Assembly: GCA_017792465.1 (NCBI GenBank)
Contig: CP051234.1
Span: 1,366,606 to 1,430,605, forward strand
Length of the DNA: 64,000 nt
Source of the DNA: Filomicrobium sp.
GTDB lineage: Bacteria; Pseudomonadota; Alphaproteobacteria; Rhizobiales; Hyphomicrobiaceae
Direction: 5' to 3'
In this document: positions 25,395-35,178 of the stretch, piece by piece
How positions within the stretch are numbered: the first letter of the stretch is position 1
Layout of the letters: the number at the start of each line of letters is the position of its first letter
Translations under genes and position numbers: made by a program
Notes under the pieces: model-generated
What the model saw: only the letters and a program-made list of their open reading frames with translations
Database searches by the model: none
Told to the model about the DNA's origin: nothing

Positions 25395-27437
25395 ATGGCA
25401 TTTTCACCAAGCATGAAATCGAAATTGATGCGTTTTGGCGGCGCAAACCTCTCCCGCTTCATCGGGCTGGTCGAGCGCACCAGTTCGCACCATTTCGACC
25501 CGCCGGACATGCAGGCGCGCTTTGAGACCGAAGAACCGGTGATCTGCGCCTGCTGGCACGGGCAATTCATGATGCTTGCGTGCAGCCGTCCGCGGCATCT
25601 GAAGTTTGCGGCCATGGTTGCCCGCCACGGCGATGCGGAACTGATCGGCGAGGCTATGCGGCGGCTCAACGTCACCCTGATCCGAGGGGCAGGCGCCGGA
25701 GATCGCCGCAAGGACCGCGGCGGTGCTTATGCGCTCAAAGCCTCGATGACAGCTCTCAAGAACGGCTACAACATCGTTATGACGGCCGATGTGCCGCCGG
25801 GGCCGGCGCGCAAGGCGGGTGAAGGCATCATCACGCTCGCCCGGCTCTCCGGGCGCCCGATCATGCCGCTGGCGGCAGCGACGTCGCGCTATCACGCCTT
25901 CAAGACGTGGAGCCGGCTGACGCTCAACCTACCGTTTTCCAAGCTCGCTTTTGCGATGGGAGAGACGATCCGGGTGCCGCGCAATGCTACCCCTGAGGAG
26001 CTTGAAGCTTTGCGGCAGAAGCTCGAAGACGAACTCAACGACACAACTGCGCGAGCCTACAAATTAGCTGGCACCGACGCGACGGCAGCGACACCACCAG
26101 GGGCGCGCGCGGCTGACCTGCCACCGCTGCCCTTGGGTCTGGGGCTCAAGGTCTATCGCGGCGCGACACGCGTCTTTCAGGCGGCCGCACCTTTGGTGCT
26201 TGGCCATCGCGAGCGCCAGGGCAAGGAAGCGCCCGAGCGGCGCGCCGAGCGCTATGGTCGTTCTGATATTGCGCGGCCCGAAGGGCAACTCGTCTGGTTT
26301 CATGCCGCAAGCGTTGGCGAGACGAACGCCATTCTCCCCGTCATCGAAGGCATGAAGGCGAAGCGTCCCCATCTCTCATTCCTGTTGACCACGGGGACGC
26401 GGACCTCGGCGCGGCTTGCGAGAGAAAGGCTTGGCGAAACAGCGATCCACCAATTCGTGCCGCTCGATACGCCGACATTTGCGAAGCGCTTTATCGCGCA
26501 TTGGCGGCCGGATGCTGCGGCGTTCACGGAATCCGAAATCTGGCCCAACCTGATTGTCGAAACCTCTGCGGCCGGCATACCGCTTCTCTTGATCAACGCG
26601 CGCATTTCCAAACGCAGCTATCATCGCTGGCGGAAGCGGCCTGGGCTTGCAGCTCCGCTTTTCAACCGGTTCGATCTCGTTTTGTCGCAGAACCAGCGTT
26701 TTGCGCGTTGGTTCAACGAGCTTGGCGCGCGCAGCGTCACCGTTGCCGGCAATCTGAAGATCGATGCGCCGCCTCTACCTGTCGATATGCGTGCGTACGA
26801 ACAGCTCGCGCAGTCGGTTTCCGGGCGGCGGGGGTATATCGCGGCCAGCACGCATCCGGGCGAAGAAGAGCTGATCGCCGATGCGCATCGACGAATCGCA
26901 AAACGGTTCGAGGGATTTCTCACCGTCATCGCGCCGCGTCATCCCGAACGGGGGCCAGCCATTGCAGAGATGCTGAAGGCGAAAGGTTTGCGTGTCGCCC
27001 AGCGCTCATTGAACGAGTTGCCGGAAGTCTCGACGGATATTTATATCGCCGACACCATTGGGGAAATGGGAACGCTTTATGCGCTGTGTCCGATCGCGTT
27101 TATCGGCGGGTCGCTGGTCGATAAGGGCGGGCAGAACCCGATCGAGGCCATCCGGCATGGCGCGGCTGTTCTGTCTGGCCCAAGTGGCACGAACTTCCGC
27201 GACGTTTACGATGCCCTCTTAGCCAAGGACGCGGTCAAGGTCGTTCGGACCGCGGACGAGTTGGCACACGAGATCTGCGAGCTTCTGGCTGATGACGCGC
27301 AGCTTGAGAAGCTTCGCGCCAAAGGAACACAGGCCGTTGACGATATGGCTGGTGCTCTGGAGCAAACGATCGAACACCTGCTTTCGGTTTTGCCGCCATC
27401 CGGCTCCCTGCAAAAGGAGCTCGATCGTGCCTCTTGA
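25395..27437 (+). CDS. waaA: Fusion of DUF374 lysophospholipid acyltransferase-like domain with Kdo transferase WaaA
   Basis: One uninterrupted 680-codon frame carries two enzymes usually encoded by neighbouring genes. Residues about 1-235 are a DUF374 acyltransferase-like domain (ICACWHGQFMML, ADVPPGPARKAGEGIITLA). After a short Ala/Pro linker (about 240-262) residues about 265-680 are WaaA/KdtA: the membrane-proximal start GLGLKVYRGATRVFQ and RGKEAPERRAERYG-like segment, HAASVGETNAILPV, FTESEIWPNL, NLKIDAPPLP, ASTHPGEEELI, APRHPERG and FIGGSLVDKGGQNPIEA. WaaA transfers Kdo to lipid IVA at the inner membrane. The start is uncertain (25395 chosen; ATGs at 25413 and 25428 are alternatives). 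The gene overlaps lpxK by 11 bases. Confidence 0.88.
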   Translation: MAFSPSMKSKLMRFGGANLSRFIGLVERTSSHHFDPPDMQARFETEEPVICACWHGQFMMLACSRPRHLKFAAMVARHGDAELIGEAMRRLNVTLIRGAGAGDRRKDRGGAYALKASMTALKNGYNIVMTADVPPGPARKAGEGIITLARLSGRPIMPLAAATSRYHAFKTWSRLTLNLPFSKLAFAMGETIRVPRNATPEELEALRQKLEDELNDTTARAYKLAGTDATAATPPGARAADLPPLPLGLGLKVYRGATRVFQAAAPLVLGHRERQGKEAPERRAERYGRSDIARPEGQLVWFHAASVGETNAILPVIEGMKAKRPHLSFLLTTGTRTSARLARERLGETAIHQFVPLDTPTFAKRFIAHWRPDAAAFTESEIWPNLIVETSAAGIPLLLINARISKRSYHRWRKRPGLAAPLFNRFDLVLSQNQRFARWFNELGARSVTVAGNLKIDAPPLPVDMRAYEQLAQSVSGRRGYIAASTHPGEEELIADAHRRIAKRFEGFLTVIAPRHPERGPAIAEMLKAKGLRVAQRSLNELPEVSTDIYIADTIGEMGTLYALCPIAFIGGSLVDKGGQNPIEAIRHGAAVLSGPSGTNFRDVYDALLAKDAVKVVRTADELAHEICELLADDAQLEKLRAKGTQAVDDMAGALEQTIEHLLSVLPPSGSLQKELDRAS

Positions 27438-28467
27438 CGAGCCATCCTGGTGGTACGGCGGGCAAAGAGGCGATCAGCGAACCAAACTCTTGCGGCCCGC
27501 CTCGCGCGTTTATTCCTGGGCCGTGAAGCGACGCTTTGCCAATGCCAATCCCTATTCGTCGGCGCTGCCGGTGATCTGCGTCGGTAATTTTACCGCTGGC
27601 GGAACCGGCAAGACGCCGCTGTCGCTCTTGCTCGCCAAAATGCTCAAAGAACGCGGCGCACGGCCGGCGTTTCTGACGCGCGGCTATTCGGGTCGCGCCA
27701 AGGGGCCGGTCTGGGTCAACCCTCAGATCGACACTGCGGGTGAAGTCGGCGATGAGCCGCTGCTCCTGGCGCAGTCCTCGCCGACGCTCGTTTCGCGCAA
27801 TCGAGCAGATGGTGCACGCGCAATCGAAGCGGCGCTCGCGGCCAGCCACATTATCATGGATGACGGACTGCAGAATCCGGCTCTCGCAAAATCGCTGACG
27901 ATTGCCGTGGTCGATGGCACGCGCGGGCTTGGCAACGGTGAAGTCATTCCGGCCGGGCCACTCAGGGCGCCGTTGGAATTCCAGTTCGAGCTTGCCGATG
28001 CGATTGTCGTCAACGGCCCGCCAGACAACGCGACCTTGAAATGGCTGCGACAGGTTTTTCAGGGGCCCGTACTATCGGCGACGGTAACGGCCGAAGAAGC
28101 TTCTGCGGCTGCGATCTCAGGCAAGCGCTTGTTACCTTATGCCGGCATCGGCAATCCGCATCGCTTCCGGGACCTTCTCGCTTCGCTTGGCGGGCAGGTC
28201 ATCGAATGCAGCTTTTACAAGGACCATCATGCCTTCAGCGAAGCAGATGCCGAAGCTTTGCTGGCGCGGGCCGATGCCGCGCAGGCGACGCTGGTGACGA
28301 CGGCCAAGGACTATGCCCGCATTGCGGGAGCCTCGGGTGTCCGGGGAGAGCTTGCGCGGCAAAGTCTCGTGCTCGATATTTCATTGGCCTTCGACGAGCG
28401 CGATCATGAGCGCCTTGAAACGCTCCTTGGCGACGTGAAGCCGGTTGTGTGGACCATGAACGGTTGA
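27427..28467 (+). CDS. lpxK: Tetraacyldisaccharide 4'-kinase
   Basis: Phosphorylates the 4' position of the lipid A disaccharide to give lipid IVA, at the inner membrane. The start is GTG at 27427 with AGGAG about seven bases upstream, inside the end of the waaA fusion gene, so the two are translationally coupled. The 346-aa product has the P-loop GNFTAGGTGKTPLS (about residues 50-63), the DDGLQNPALAKS block and the FYKDHHAFSEAD region. Its product is the acceptor used by WaaA, so the order waaA-lpxK makes metabolic sense. Confidence 0.95.
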   Translation: MPLDEPSWWYGGQRGDQRTKLLRPASRVYSWAVKRRFANANPYSSALPVICVGNFTAGGTGKTPLSLLLAKMLKERGARPAFLTRGYSGRAKGPVWVNPQIDTAGEVGDEPLLLAQSSPTLVSRNRADGARAIEAALAASHIIMDDGLQNPALAKSLTIAVVDGTRGLGNGEVIPAGPLRAPLEFQFELADAIVVNGPPDNATLKWLRQVFQGPVLSATVTAEEASAAAISGKRLLPYAGIGNPHRFRDLLASLGGQVIECSFYKDHHAFSEADAEALLARADAAQATLVTTAKDYARIAGASGVRGELARQSLVLDISLAFDERDHERLETLLGDVKPVVWTMNG

Positions 28468-28510
28468 GGCTGACTGTCAGCATCGATCTGCGCGCGCGAC
28501 AGTCCCACCA

Positions 28511-28529
28511 CGCGCTCTGTCTCAGCGCG
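28511..28529 (+). terminator. Short GC hairpin after lpxK
   Basis: CGCGCT (28511-28516) pairs with AGCGCG (28524-28529), followed by GCTGATTTTC. It lies between convergent lpxK and the DUF2093 gene. Only a modest terminator. Confidence 0.4.
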
Positions 28530-28583
28530 GCTGATTTTCAATCATTGCAGGGGAAACTAGCCAGCAGGGGAACGCGCGCTGGT

Positions 28584-28814
28584 TTATTTTTTGGCGCGTG
28601 CGTGCTGCTCGAGAAAACGCTGATAGGAGACTTCAGCGGACTCGTAAGCCTCTTGATGCTCGACGTTCCAATAGCGCAACTCGTCGAGCGAAATCGCCTT
28701 GCCGGTGACGGCACAGCGCACAAACTCGCCCGGTTGGATTACCTGGAACTCTCCATCCAGATAACGGACTGTGGCTTCTCCTTTGAGACCGAACAATGTC
28801 TCGAACCGGTTCAT
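28584..28814 (-). CDS. DUF2093 family protein
   Basis: A 76-aa protein starting MNRFETLFGLKGEATVRYLD, with AAGGAG seven bases upstream of the ATG. The pattern VRYLDGEFQVIQPGEFVRCAV, TGKAISLDELRYWNVEHQEAY matches DUF2093 as I know it. No function is established. It is a regular neighbour of lpxK and xseA in this lineage. The single Cys and compact beta-rich pattern suggest a small soluble domain. Confidence 0.85.
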   Translation of the reverse strand: MNRFETLFGLKGEATVRYLDGEFQVIQPGEFVRCAVTGKAISLDELRYWNVEHQEAYESAEVSYQRFLEQHARAKK

Positions 28815-28988
28815 CCGGCGGCTCCTTACTACCTCCACTGGGAGGAATACGCTATCGAGCAGATCACTACTACGCATCGTCTAGATCGCCTCTGAAGGGG
28901 GGCGAGGTCAAGACGCAACCCACGCGTCCTATCGCCTCCCGACTTTGGAATTAGTACACTAACCGACCTGGATAAAAGGTTCCAGGTG

Positions 28989-29020
28989 CTCAAAACCGAG
29001 AGAGCTTGGCCGGTTTTGAG
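28989..29020 (-). terminator. Perfect 10-bp hairpin after xseA
   Basis: CTCAAAACCG (28989-28998) is the exact reverse complement of CGGTTTTGAG (29011-29020). It lies 33 bases beyond the xseA stop. On the minus strand the stem is followed by CACCTGGAACCTTTT, so the T-run is offset. Confidence 0.5.
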
Positions 29021-29052
29021 GGACTGGGCTGAGTGAAAGTAATTTACGATCG

Positions 29053-30741
29053 TTAAAATAACGTACCCTGGTCGGGACCGCGCGGCTTGCGTGACGGCCG
29101 GCGGGCCTCGCCGTCGTCGGCCACGGGTTGCATATCCTGGCCTTTGGCGGTGTGTTCAGCTTGCTGCTTTTTCGTCCCGTTGGCGTGGAGTTTCGGTTTC
29201 GAATTTCCATTACCTGCTTTTTGGGGTTTGGGTCCGTCCGCCAGCGTACGCGCATCGATGCGGCCGTCGGCGAATTCAACTTCAATCAATTTCTGCGCGC
29301 CCAGCCCATTGGCGCGGCGCACCATTGCTCCGTGTTCATCGCGCACGAGCGCAAATCCGCGTTGGAGGACGCCATGGTAGCTCAGGCTCCGCAGGAGGCT
29401 CGACAGACCCTCAAGGTTCTGACGGCGATCGCGCAGCTTGGCCGCATAGGCTTTGTCGAGACGCGCGTTCAGCACCGAAAGCCGTTCCGCAGACCGCTCC
29501 ATGCGATTGCGAACGACTGAAATCCGCAAGCGGCCGAGCATGCCTTCGAAGCGCACCCGGCGACGGCCGGTAGTCTTCATTAATGCCTGGCGCGAGCGAT
29601 TGTCGTACTCGGTAAGGGATTCCCGGCAGCGCGAGATCCGCGAAGCCAAGAGCCTTGGCGAGAGCCTCGCGGATTGCTCGATTAAGCGAACCCGGCTCTT
29701 GTTCGTGGAATTGCGCAGGGCGCTCGCGAGACGCTGCTCACAACGATCGAGGCGCTGGCGCGGTTCGGCCAGCAAGACATCGCGGCGCGGCAAGCCTCTG
29801 GCAGCGGCGCGAAAACGATCGGCGGCGCTTTCGAGGCGACGGCGCAGGGCAATCGTCAGGCGCTCTGAGCTTTGCGTGATGCGTTCCAGCAGCTCGGAGT
29901 GTTTGGGCACCGCCCATTCGGCGGCCTTCGTCGGTGTCGGGGCGCGCGCATCGGCGGCCAGATCGATCAGCGTCCAGTCGGTTTCATGGCCTACGGCGGA
30001 GATCAGCGGCAGCTCGCTTTCGGCCGCGGCGCGCACGACGACCTCTTCGTTGAAGCCCCACAAGTCCTCCAGGCTGCCGCCGCCGCGCGCGACGATCAAC
30101 ACGTCGGGTCGCGGCACAGGGCCACCGGGTTCAATGGCGTTGAAGCCGCGGATCGCAGCGGCGACTTCGGCCGCGCAGCTCTCGCCTTGCACGCGCACCG
30201 GCCAGACATAAACCTGGGCGGGGAAACGCTCGTCGAAGCCATGCAGCATGTCGCGAATGACGGCACCGGTCGGGCTCGTCACGATGCCGATGACGCGCGG
30301 CAGGAACGGCAGCTTCTTCTTTCGCGACTCCTCGAACAGACCTTCGGCGCCGAGTTTCTTTTTGCGTTCTTCAAGCAGCGCCATCAATGCGCCGACGCCT
30401 GCGGGCTCAAGAGCCTCGATGACGATCTGATATTTGCTCTGACCCGGGAAGGTCGTCAGGCGGCCGGTGGCGATGACTTCCATACCCTGCTCGGGCTTGA
30501 CGCGCAGGCGACCGGCGACGCCCTTCCAGATGACGCCAGCTATGACGCTGCGGTCGTCCTTGAGGTCGAGATAGACGTGGCCGGAGCCAGGGCGCGAGAT
30601 GCGGCCCAGTTCACCGCGCACGCGGACATGGTCGAAGCCTGTTTCAAGCGTCTTCTTGATGGCGCCCGATAGCTCGGAAACGGAATATTCCGGTGCGTTG
30701 CCTGTGGTCTTGGAAGATGCGTCTTGAGGTGGAATAGCCAA
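29053..30741 (-). CDS. xseA: Exodeoxyribonuclease VII large subunit
   Basis: Catalytic large subunit of ExoVII, which degrades single-stranded DNA from both ends. N-terminal OB-fold (about residues 18-112, EYSVSELSGAIKKTLE, GRISRPGSGHVYLDLKD), then the nuclease core (IGIVTSPTGAVIRDML, VLIVARGGGSLEDLWGFN, SAVGHETDWTLIDLAAD). A long coiled-coil/basic region and a low-complexity Lys/Gly tail bring it to 562 aa, longer than the usual 400-460. The start is TTG at 30741 with GAGGG just upstream. xseB is not in the window. Confidence 0.95.
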   Translation of the reverse strand: MAIPPQDASSKTTGNAPEYSVSELSGAIKKTLETGFDHVRVRGELGRISRPGSGHVYLDLKDDRSVIAGVIWKGVAGRLRVKPEQGMEVIATGRLTTFPGQSKYQIVIEALEPAGVGALMALLEERKKKLGAEGLFEESRKKKLPFLPRVIGIVTSPTGAVIRDMLHGFDERFPAQVYVWPVRVQGESCAAEVAAAIRGFNAIEPGGPVPRPDVLIVARGGGSLEDLWGFNEEVVVRAAAESELPLISAVGHETDWTLIDLAADARAPTPTKAAEWAVPKHSELLERITQSSERLTIALRRRLESAADRFRAAARGLPRRDVLLAEPRQRLDRCEQRLASALRNSTNKSRVRLIEQSARLSPRLLASRISRCRESLTEYDNRSRQALMKTTGRRRVRFEGMLGRLRISVVRNRMERSAERLSVLNARLDKAYAAKLRDRRQNLEGLSSLLRSLSYHGVLQRGFALVRDEHGAMVRRANGLGAQKLIEVEFADGRIDARTLADGPKPQKAGNGNSKPKLHANGTKKQQAEHTAKGQDMQPVADDGEARRPSRKPRGPDQGTLF

Positions 30742-30867
30742 ACCCTCGTGTTTCGCGAATCGTCATTGCTGTTTTGTTTTTCGTGACACGCGATGATACA
30801 CCATCGCGGCCCGGCGATTCAGGCGTTGCGGTGACGAAAACTTGGATGAGCTTTGGAAAACTCGAAG

Positions 30868-32148
30868 ATGAACGTACTTTTGATCGGCAGCGGTGGGCGC
30901 GAACATGCTCTGGCTTGGGCAATTTCGGCAAGTCCACGGCTGACAAAGCTCTTTTGCGCGCCTGGCAATCCGGGAATCGCTCAGGTTGCCGAATGCGTCT
31001 CGCTTGATGTGGCCGATCACAACGGTGTCGTTGCCTACTGCAAGGACAACGCCATTGAGCTGGTCGTCATCGGGCCGGAAGCGCCGTTGGTTGCCGGACT
31101 TGGCGATGATCTGCGCGCGCAAGGCATCGCCTGTTTCGGGCCAGGGAAAGAGGCGGCTCAGCTCGAAGGATCCAAAGCCTTTACCAAAGAGCTTTGCGAT
31201 GCGGCCAGCATACCGACCGCGCAATACAAAAGCTTTGCCAATGCAGCCGACGCTAAAGCTTATGCCGCAGGGCATGCCCTTCCCATCGTGATCAAGGCTG
31301 ACGGATTGGCGGCCGGTAAGGGCGTCGCAATCGCCACAACCCAGGACGAAGCGCTTGGCTTCATCGACGAATGCTTTGGTGGCAAATTCGGCAGTGCTGG
31401 GGCTTCGGTTGTCATCGAAGAATTTCTCGAAGGGGAAGAAGCCAGCTTCTTTGTTGTCAGCGACGGCAAAGACATTCTGCCGCTTGCGACCGCGCAGGAT
31501 CACAAGCGGGTCGGCGATGGAGATACCGGTCCCAATACCGGCGGCATGGGCGCCTACTCCCCGGCGCCGGTGATGACGGAAGAAATGATCGAGCGGACGC
31601 TGAAGGAGATCATCCAACCGACCGTCGACGAACTGGCGCGACGCGGCTCGCCGTACCAGGGCGTGCTCTACGCCGGCTTGATGATTACCGCGCAGGGTCC
31701 GAAGCTTATCGAATACAACGTGCGCTTCGGCGATCCGGAGGCGCAGGTCTTGATGATGCGGGCCAACCCGGCGCAAGTCCTCGACGTACTCGATGCAGCA
31801 GCGCGCGGCACGCTTAATGAGGCCGAACTCGATTGGTCGGATGACGTGGCGCTCACCGTTGTCGTGGCCGCATCGGGATATCCCGGCACGCCGAAAAAGG
31901 GCGGTGAAATCCGCGGTCTTGAAGAAGCTTCTAGCGGAGGGAGCGTTGAGATTTTCCACGCCGGGACCAAACGCAATGACGCTGGCCAGCTGCTTGCCAA
32001 TGGCGGGCGTGTACTGAACGTCACGGCCCGCGGCAAGACCGTGGCGGACGCACGCGACAAAGCCTATGCGGCGATCAAAAAGATCGATTGGGCCGATGGC
32101 TTTTGCCGGTCAGACATCGGCTGGCGGGCGATCGCGCGAGAGGGTTAG
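30868..32148 (+). CDS. purD: Phosphoribosylamine--glycine ligase (GAR synthetase)
   Basis: ATP-grasp ligase for the second step of purine synthesis. The 426-aa product starts [22 protein letters not shown] five codons earlier is the alternative start. Family signatures are [25 protein letters not shown] (ATP-grasp), [15 protein letters not shown] and [11 protein letters not shown]. The gene diverges from xseA and stands alone with respect to other pur genes. Confidence 0.96.
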   Translation: MNVLLIGSGGREHALAWAISASPRLTKLFCAPGNPGIAQVAECVSLDVADHNGVVAYCKDNAIELVVIGPEAPLVAGLGDDLRAQGIACFGPGKEAAQLEGSKAFTKELCDAASIPTAQYKSFANAADAKAYAAGHALPIVIKADGLAAGKGVAIATTQDEALGFIDECFGGKFGSAGASVVIEEFLEGEEASFFVVSDGKDILPLATAQDHKRVGDGDTGPNTGGMGAYSPAPVMTEEMIERTLKEIIQPTVDELARRGSPYQGVLYAGLMITAQGPKLIEYNVRFGDPEAQVLMMRANPAQVLDVLDAAARGTLNEAELDWSDDVALTVVVAASGYPGTPKKGGEIRGLEEASSGGSVEIFHAGTKRNDAGQLLANGGRVLNVTARGKTVADARDKAYAAIKKIDWADGFCRSDIGWRAIAREG

Positions 32149-32211
32149 GGCGCACGCCGCTTGCAGTTCCGCATTTGCCTGAAAATGCGATAAGGTCACC
32201 ATAACGCCACG

Positions 32212-33243
32212 ATGAGCGGGCGCTATGAGCCTATTATGAGCGAGCATTCCACATCGTCGGGAAACACCGCTGACAGCCAGCCTTCCGGGGCCGGTCGGGC
32301 CGTTGCGCGTCAACCGACGATCGGACTGGCGCTTGGCGGTGGCGGGGCACGCGGGCTTGCCCATATCCTGATGCTGGAAGTCCTCGACGAGATGGGGCTG
32401 AAGCCCACGGTGATCGCCGGGACATCGATTGGTGCGATTTTCGGTGCGGCCTACGCGTCAGGCTATTCGGCGGCGCAGATCCGCGCTCATTCCGAAGAGC
32501 TTTTGCGCAGCCGGTTCGATATCCTGCGGCAATTCTTTAGTGCCCGGCAGGAGCCGCTCGGCCGCGTCATGAACGTGTTCCAGATGCGCTCGGCACTTCT
32601 CAACGCCGAGGCGCTCGTCAACATCATCATGCCGACGCGTCTGGCACGGGATTTTGAGGATCTCACCATTCCCTTCTCGGCGGTGGCGGCTGATTTTTAC
32701 ACTCAGGATCAGGTTGTTCTGTCGCAAGGCGATCTCAAATCGGCGATCGCGGCGAGCATGGCGCTGCCTGTCTTGTTCTCGCCGGTGCTCTCCGATGAGC
32801 ACGCCTTGATGGACGGCGGTCTGGTCAACCCATTGCCGTTCGACGTCATCAGCGGCAAAGCCGACATCCTCATTGCCATCAACGTTTCAGGTGCCGGTCG
32901 ATTGCCGGAAGATCGTACGCCACCCAAGGCGACCGAGGCGCTGATCGGGTCGTTACAGATTTTACAGCACACGATTGTGCGTGAGAAGCTGATGTCGCGG
33001 CGGCCCGACATTCTGATCGACGTGGACGTCGGGCGGTTCCACGTTCTGGAGTTCCATAAGCTTGAGCAGGTGCTGCATGCCGCAGAGTCCGCAAAGCGCG
33101 AACTGAAGCACAAACTTGAGCGCGTGTTGTCGGCTGAGACGCTGGATGCGGTCGAAACTGTCGAGCCCGTCAAAGAACTCGAAGAGCCACCACCGGCAAA
33201 ACGCGCGCGGCTTGCCCAGCGCCTGCTCGGCCGGACGACCTGA
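32212..33243 (+). CDS. Patatin-like phospholipase family protein (RssA type)
   Basis: Predicted serine acyl hydrolase of 343 aa. The Ser-Asp dyad fold is complete: oxyanion loop LGGGGARGLAH, nucleophile elbow GTSIG, and catalytic Asp in MDGGLVNPLP. The N-terminal 35 residues are low complexity and the last 40 are charged, with no signal peptide, so it is probably cytoplasmic. The lipid substrate is unknown. A second in-frame ATG at 32236 is a possible start. It follows purD by 63 bp on the same strand. Confidence 0.87.
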   Translation: MSGRYEPIMSEHSTSSGNTADSQPSGAGRAVARQPTIGLALGGGGARGLAHILMLEVLDEMGLKPTVIAGTSIGAIFGAAYASGYSAAQIRAHSEELLRSRFDILRQFFSARQEPLGRVMNVFQMRSALLNAEALVNIIMPTRLARDFEDLTIPFSAVAADFYTQDQVVLSQGDLKSAIAASMALPVLFSPVLSDEHALMDGGLVNPLPFDVISGKADILIAINVSGAGRLPEDRTPPKATEALIGSLQILQHTIVREKLMSRRPDILIDVDVGRFHVLEFHKLEQVLHAAESAKRELKHKLERVLSAETLDAVETVEPVKELEEPPPAKRARLAQRLLGRTT

Positions 33244-33273
33244 GGCCGGCACAGGACCAACCGATGCCTGCGC

Positions 33274-33768
33274 TCAATCGCGGCGCGCGGCAAAGAATGC
33301 GCGCAAAAGCTCAGCGGCTTCGCTTTCGGAAATCCCCGGATAAATCTCAGGCGCATGATGGCAGGTCGATTGGGAGAAGATGCGGGGGCCATGTTCAACG
33401 CCGCCGCTTTTGGGATCGGCGGCGCCATAGTAAAGCCGGCGAATGCGAGCGAATGAAATCGCGCTTGCGCACATCGGACAAGGCTCCAGCGTCACATAGA
33501 GATCGCAGTCTCCAATCCGCTCGGAGCCGAGCTTCGAGCAGGCCGCGCGCATCGCCAGAATTTCTGCGTGCGCCGTCGGGTCATTGAGTTCGCGCGTGCG
33601 GTTGCCGGCCTGGGCGATGATCTTCCCGGCGCTATCGACGACGACCGCGCCGACGGGAACCTCCTCGCGGGCGGCCGCGGCTCGCGCCTCCTGCAGAGCG
33701 ACTTGCATAGGTAAGCTTTGGGGGCCAGTCGGGGGCGCGCCTTGGGGGCGCTTCAGCGGTTCGTCCAT
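33274..33768 (-). CDS. tadA: tRNA-specific adenosine deaminase
   Basis: Zinc deaminase converting A34 to inosine in tRNA-Arg(ACG). The 164-aa protein shows the cytidine-deaminase fold signatures TAHAEILAM (His ligand and catalytic Glu) and TLEPCPMCASAI (two Cys ligands), plus the FSQSTCHHAPEIYPGI C-terminal region typical of TadA. It converges on the patatin gene and precedes the L,D-transpeptidase gene's end by 39 bp. Confidence 0.94.
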   Translation of the reverse strand: MDEPLKRPQGAPPTGPQSLPMQVALQEARAAAAREEVPVGAVVVDSAGKIIAQAGNRTRELNDPTAHAEILAMRAACSKLGSERIGDCDLYVTLEPCPMCASAISFARIRRLYYGAADPKSGGVEHGPRIFSQSTCHHAPEIYPGISESEAAELLRAFFAARRD

Positions 33769-33807
33769 GCGGGTTGCAGCCGAAGGCTATGCACGATGGC
33801 GGGATGA

Positions 33808-35178
33808 TCAGGGGCTCAGGGCTTTGGTTTCTGACGGCGGCTTCAATTCCTCGTCGTCGAGGTCGCCTGCGAAGGCACGCGAGCCGTCGCGGTTGTAGAT
33901 ATCGCGGCGGAAGTGAATGGATCCGTCCTGTTCGCCCCAAGCCGTAATGTACGTGAAGATGACCGGCACGGGCCGCGTCAGTTCGACATCGAGCGCCTGG
34001 CCTGCATCGATCACAGCCTGCGCGCGGCCGGGCTGTTCCCAACCCATTTCGTATTTGGCAATCCAGTCGGCCAAATCGAGCACGCTCTGGACGCGCACGC
34101 AACCGGCGGAGTATGCGCGGCCAGCCTGATCGAATAGCTTTTTCATCGGCGTGTCGTGCATATAAACGGCTTCGACGTTCGGCATATCGATGCGGATCAG
34201 GCCCAGCGCGTTCCAATCACCCGGGTCCTGCTTGAACTTGACCTGGTTGAAATCAACGTTGTGCCAATCGATTTCGTTGAGCGGAATTTCCGGACCGTCA
34301 TAGCTGCCGCGATAGGCGCGGATGTGCTCGCGCTGCAGATAGCCAGGGTCTTTGAGGACACGAGGCACGAGGTCATAACGGGCGACGCTGATCGGCACGC
34401 GCCAGTAGGGGAAGAAGTTCAGCCCCCTGATCGTCGCCCGGATTTCCGGCGTCTGGCGTTCGGTGCGTCCGGCGATCACGCGATGGCGCTGCTGGACTTC
34501 GTATCGCTCAACGGCTTCGAGCTGAAACGCGGGTGCGTTGACCAGGACGTAGCGATCCTCGACGCGGCCGTTCAGCATGTGCTGAATGCGGCGGTAATTC
34601 AGTTCAAGCTGCTGCAGGCGCATCGATGGGCTGACGTTCAAGGCCGCGAATGTGGCACGGTCGACGCGGCGCGTAATGCGCAGGCCGTTGCGGCGCTGGA
34701 AGTTTTCGACAGCCTGTTCAAGGTAGCCGTCGTATTCGTAGCTTTCGAAATAGGCGCCGGCAGCGGCGGCCAGATCGCCGCTTGCGCGCAATCTCTTGCG
34801 CAGTAACGGAACGCGCTCGTCGTAGTCTCCGGGACGGATGGATTTGGGACCTGGGACTTCAGGCCAGCCGCCGCGATTGACGATCTTACGGTAGCGCTCG
34901 ATCGCGTCGCGGGTGGCCTGAAGCGTGACGTCACTCAGCCACGGCGTCTGACCGGTTCGCAAATCGCCCAGTTCATATCTTTTGCGGCCCTGGCCTGGAA
35001 CGCGCGGCTCGGCATCATTGACGCCTTTGCCGATGATAGCTTCCCACCACGCCTCGCCTTGCGCGTGAGCGACATGACCAAACGGAAAGACACTTGAAGC
35101 GGCCGCCAATCCAAGCGACTTGCGCAGCACACTGCGCCGCGTTTCAAGCCTCGACTTTTCCGTGCGTCTGCTCACCAT
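33808..35178 (-). CDS. L,D-transpeptidase (YcbB-like), Tat-type export signal
   Basis: Periplasmic enzyme of 456 aa that makes 3-3 peptidoglycan cross-links or attaches proteins to peptidoglycan. The N-terminus TRRSVLRKSLGLAAASSVF carries a twin-arginine motif and a hydrophobic stretch ending near HVAHAQ. A scaffold plus peptidoglycan-binding region (about 90-190) precedes the YkuD catalytic domain (about 215-400) with HDTPMKKLF and the catalytic SAGCVRVQS. The layout matches the LdtD/YcbB group. It is one of two such enzymes in the window. The other (44761-46047) has a Sec-type signal. Confidence 0.92.
   Translation of the reverse strand: MVSRRTEKSRLETRRSVLRKSLGLAAASSVFPFGHVAHAQGEAWWEAIIGKGVNDAEPRVPGQGRKRYELGDLRTGQTPWLSDVTLQATRDAIERYRKIVNRGGWPEVPGPKSIRPGDYDERVPLLRKRLRASGDLAAAAGAYFESYEYDGYLEQAVENFQRRNGLRITRRVDRATFAALNVSPSMRLQQLELNYRRIQHMLNGRVEDRYVLVNAPAFQLEAVERYEVQQRHRVIAGRTERQTPEIRATIRGLNFFPYWRVPISVARYDLVPRVLKDPGYLQREHIRAYRGSYDGPEIPLNEIDWHNVDFNQVKFKQDPGDWNALGLIRIDMPNVEAVYMHDTPMKKLFDQAGRAYSAGCVRVQSVLDLADWIAKYEMGWEQPGRAQAVIDAGQALDVELTRPVPVIFTYITAWGEQDGSIHFRRDIYNRDGSRAFAGDLDDEELKPPSETKALSP

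Noticed and set aside
29872-30672. 266-codon plus-strand frame inside xseA
   Set aside because: Antisense shadow of xseA with no ribosome site and atypical composition.
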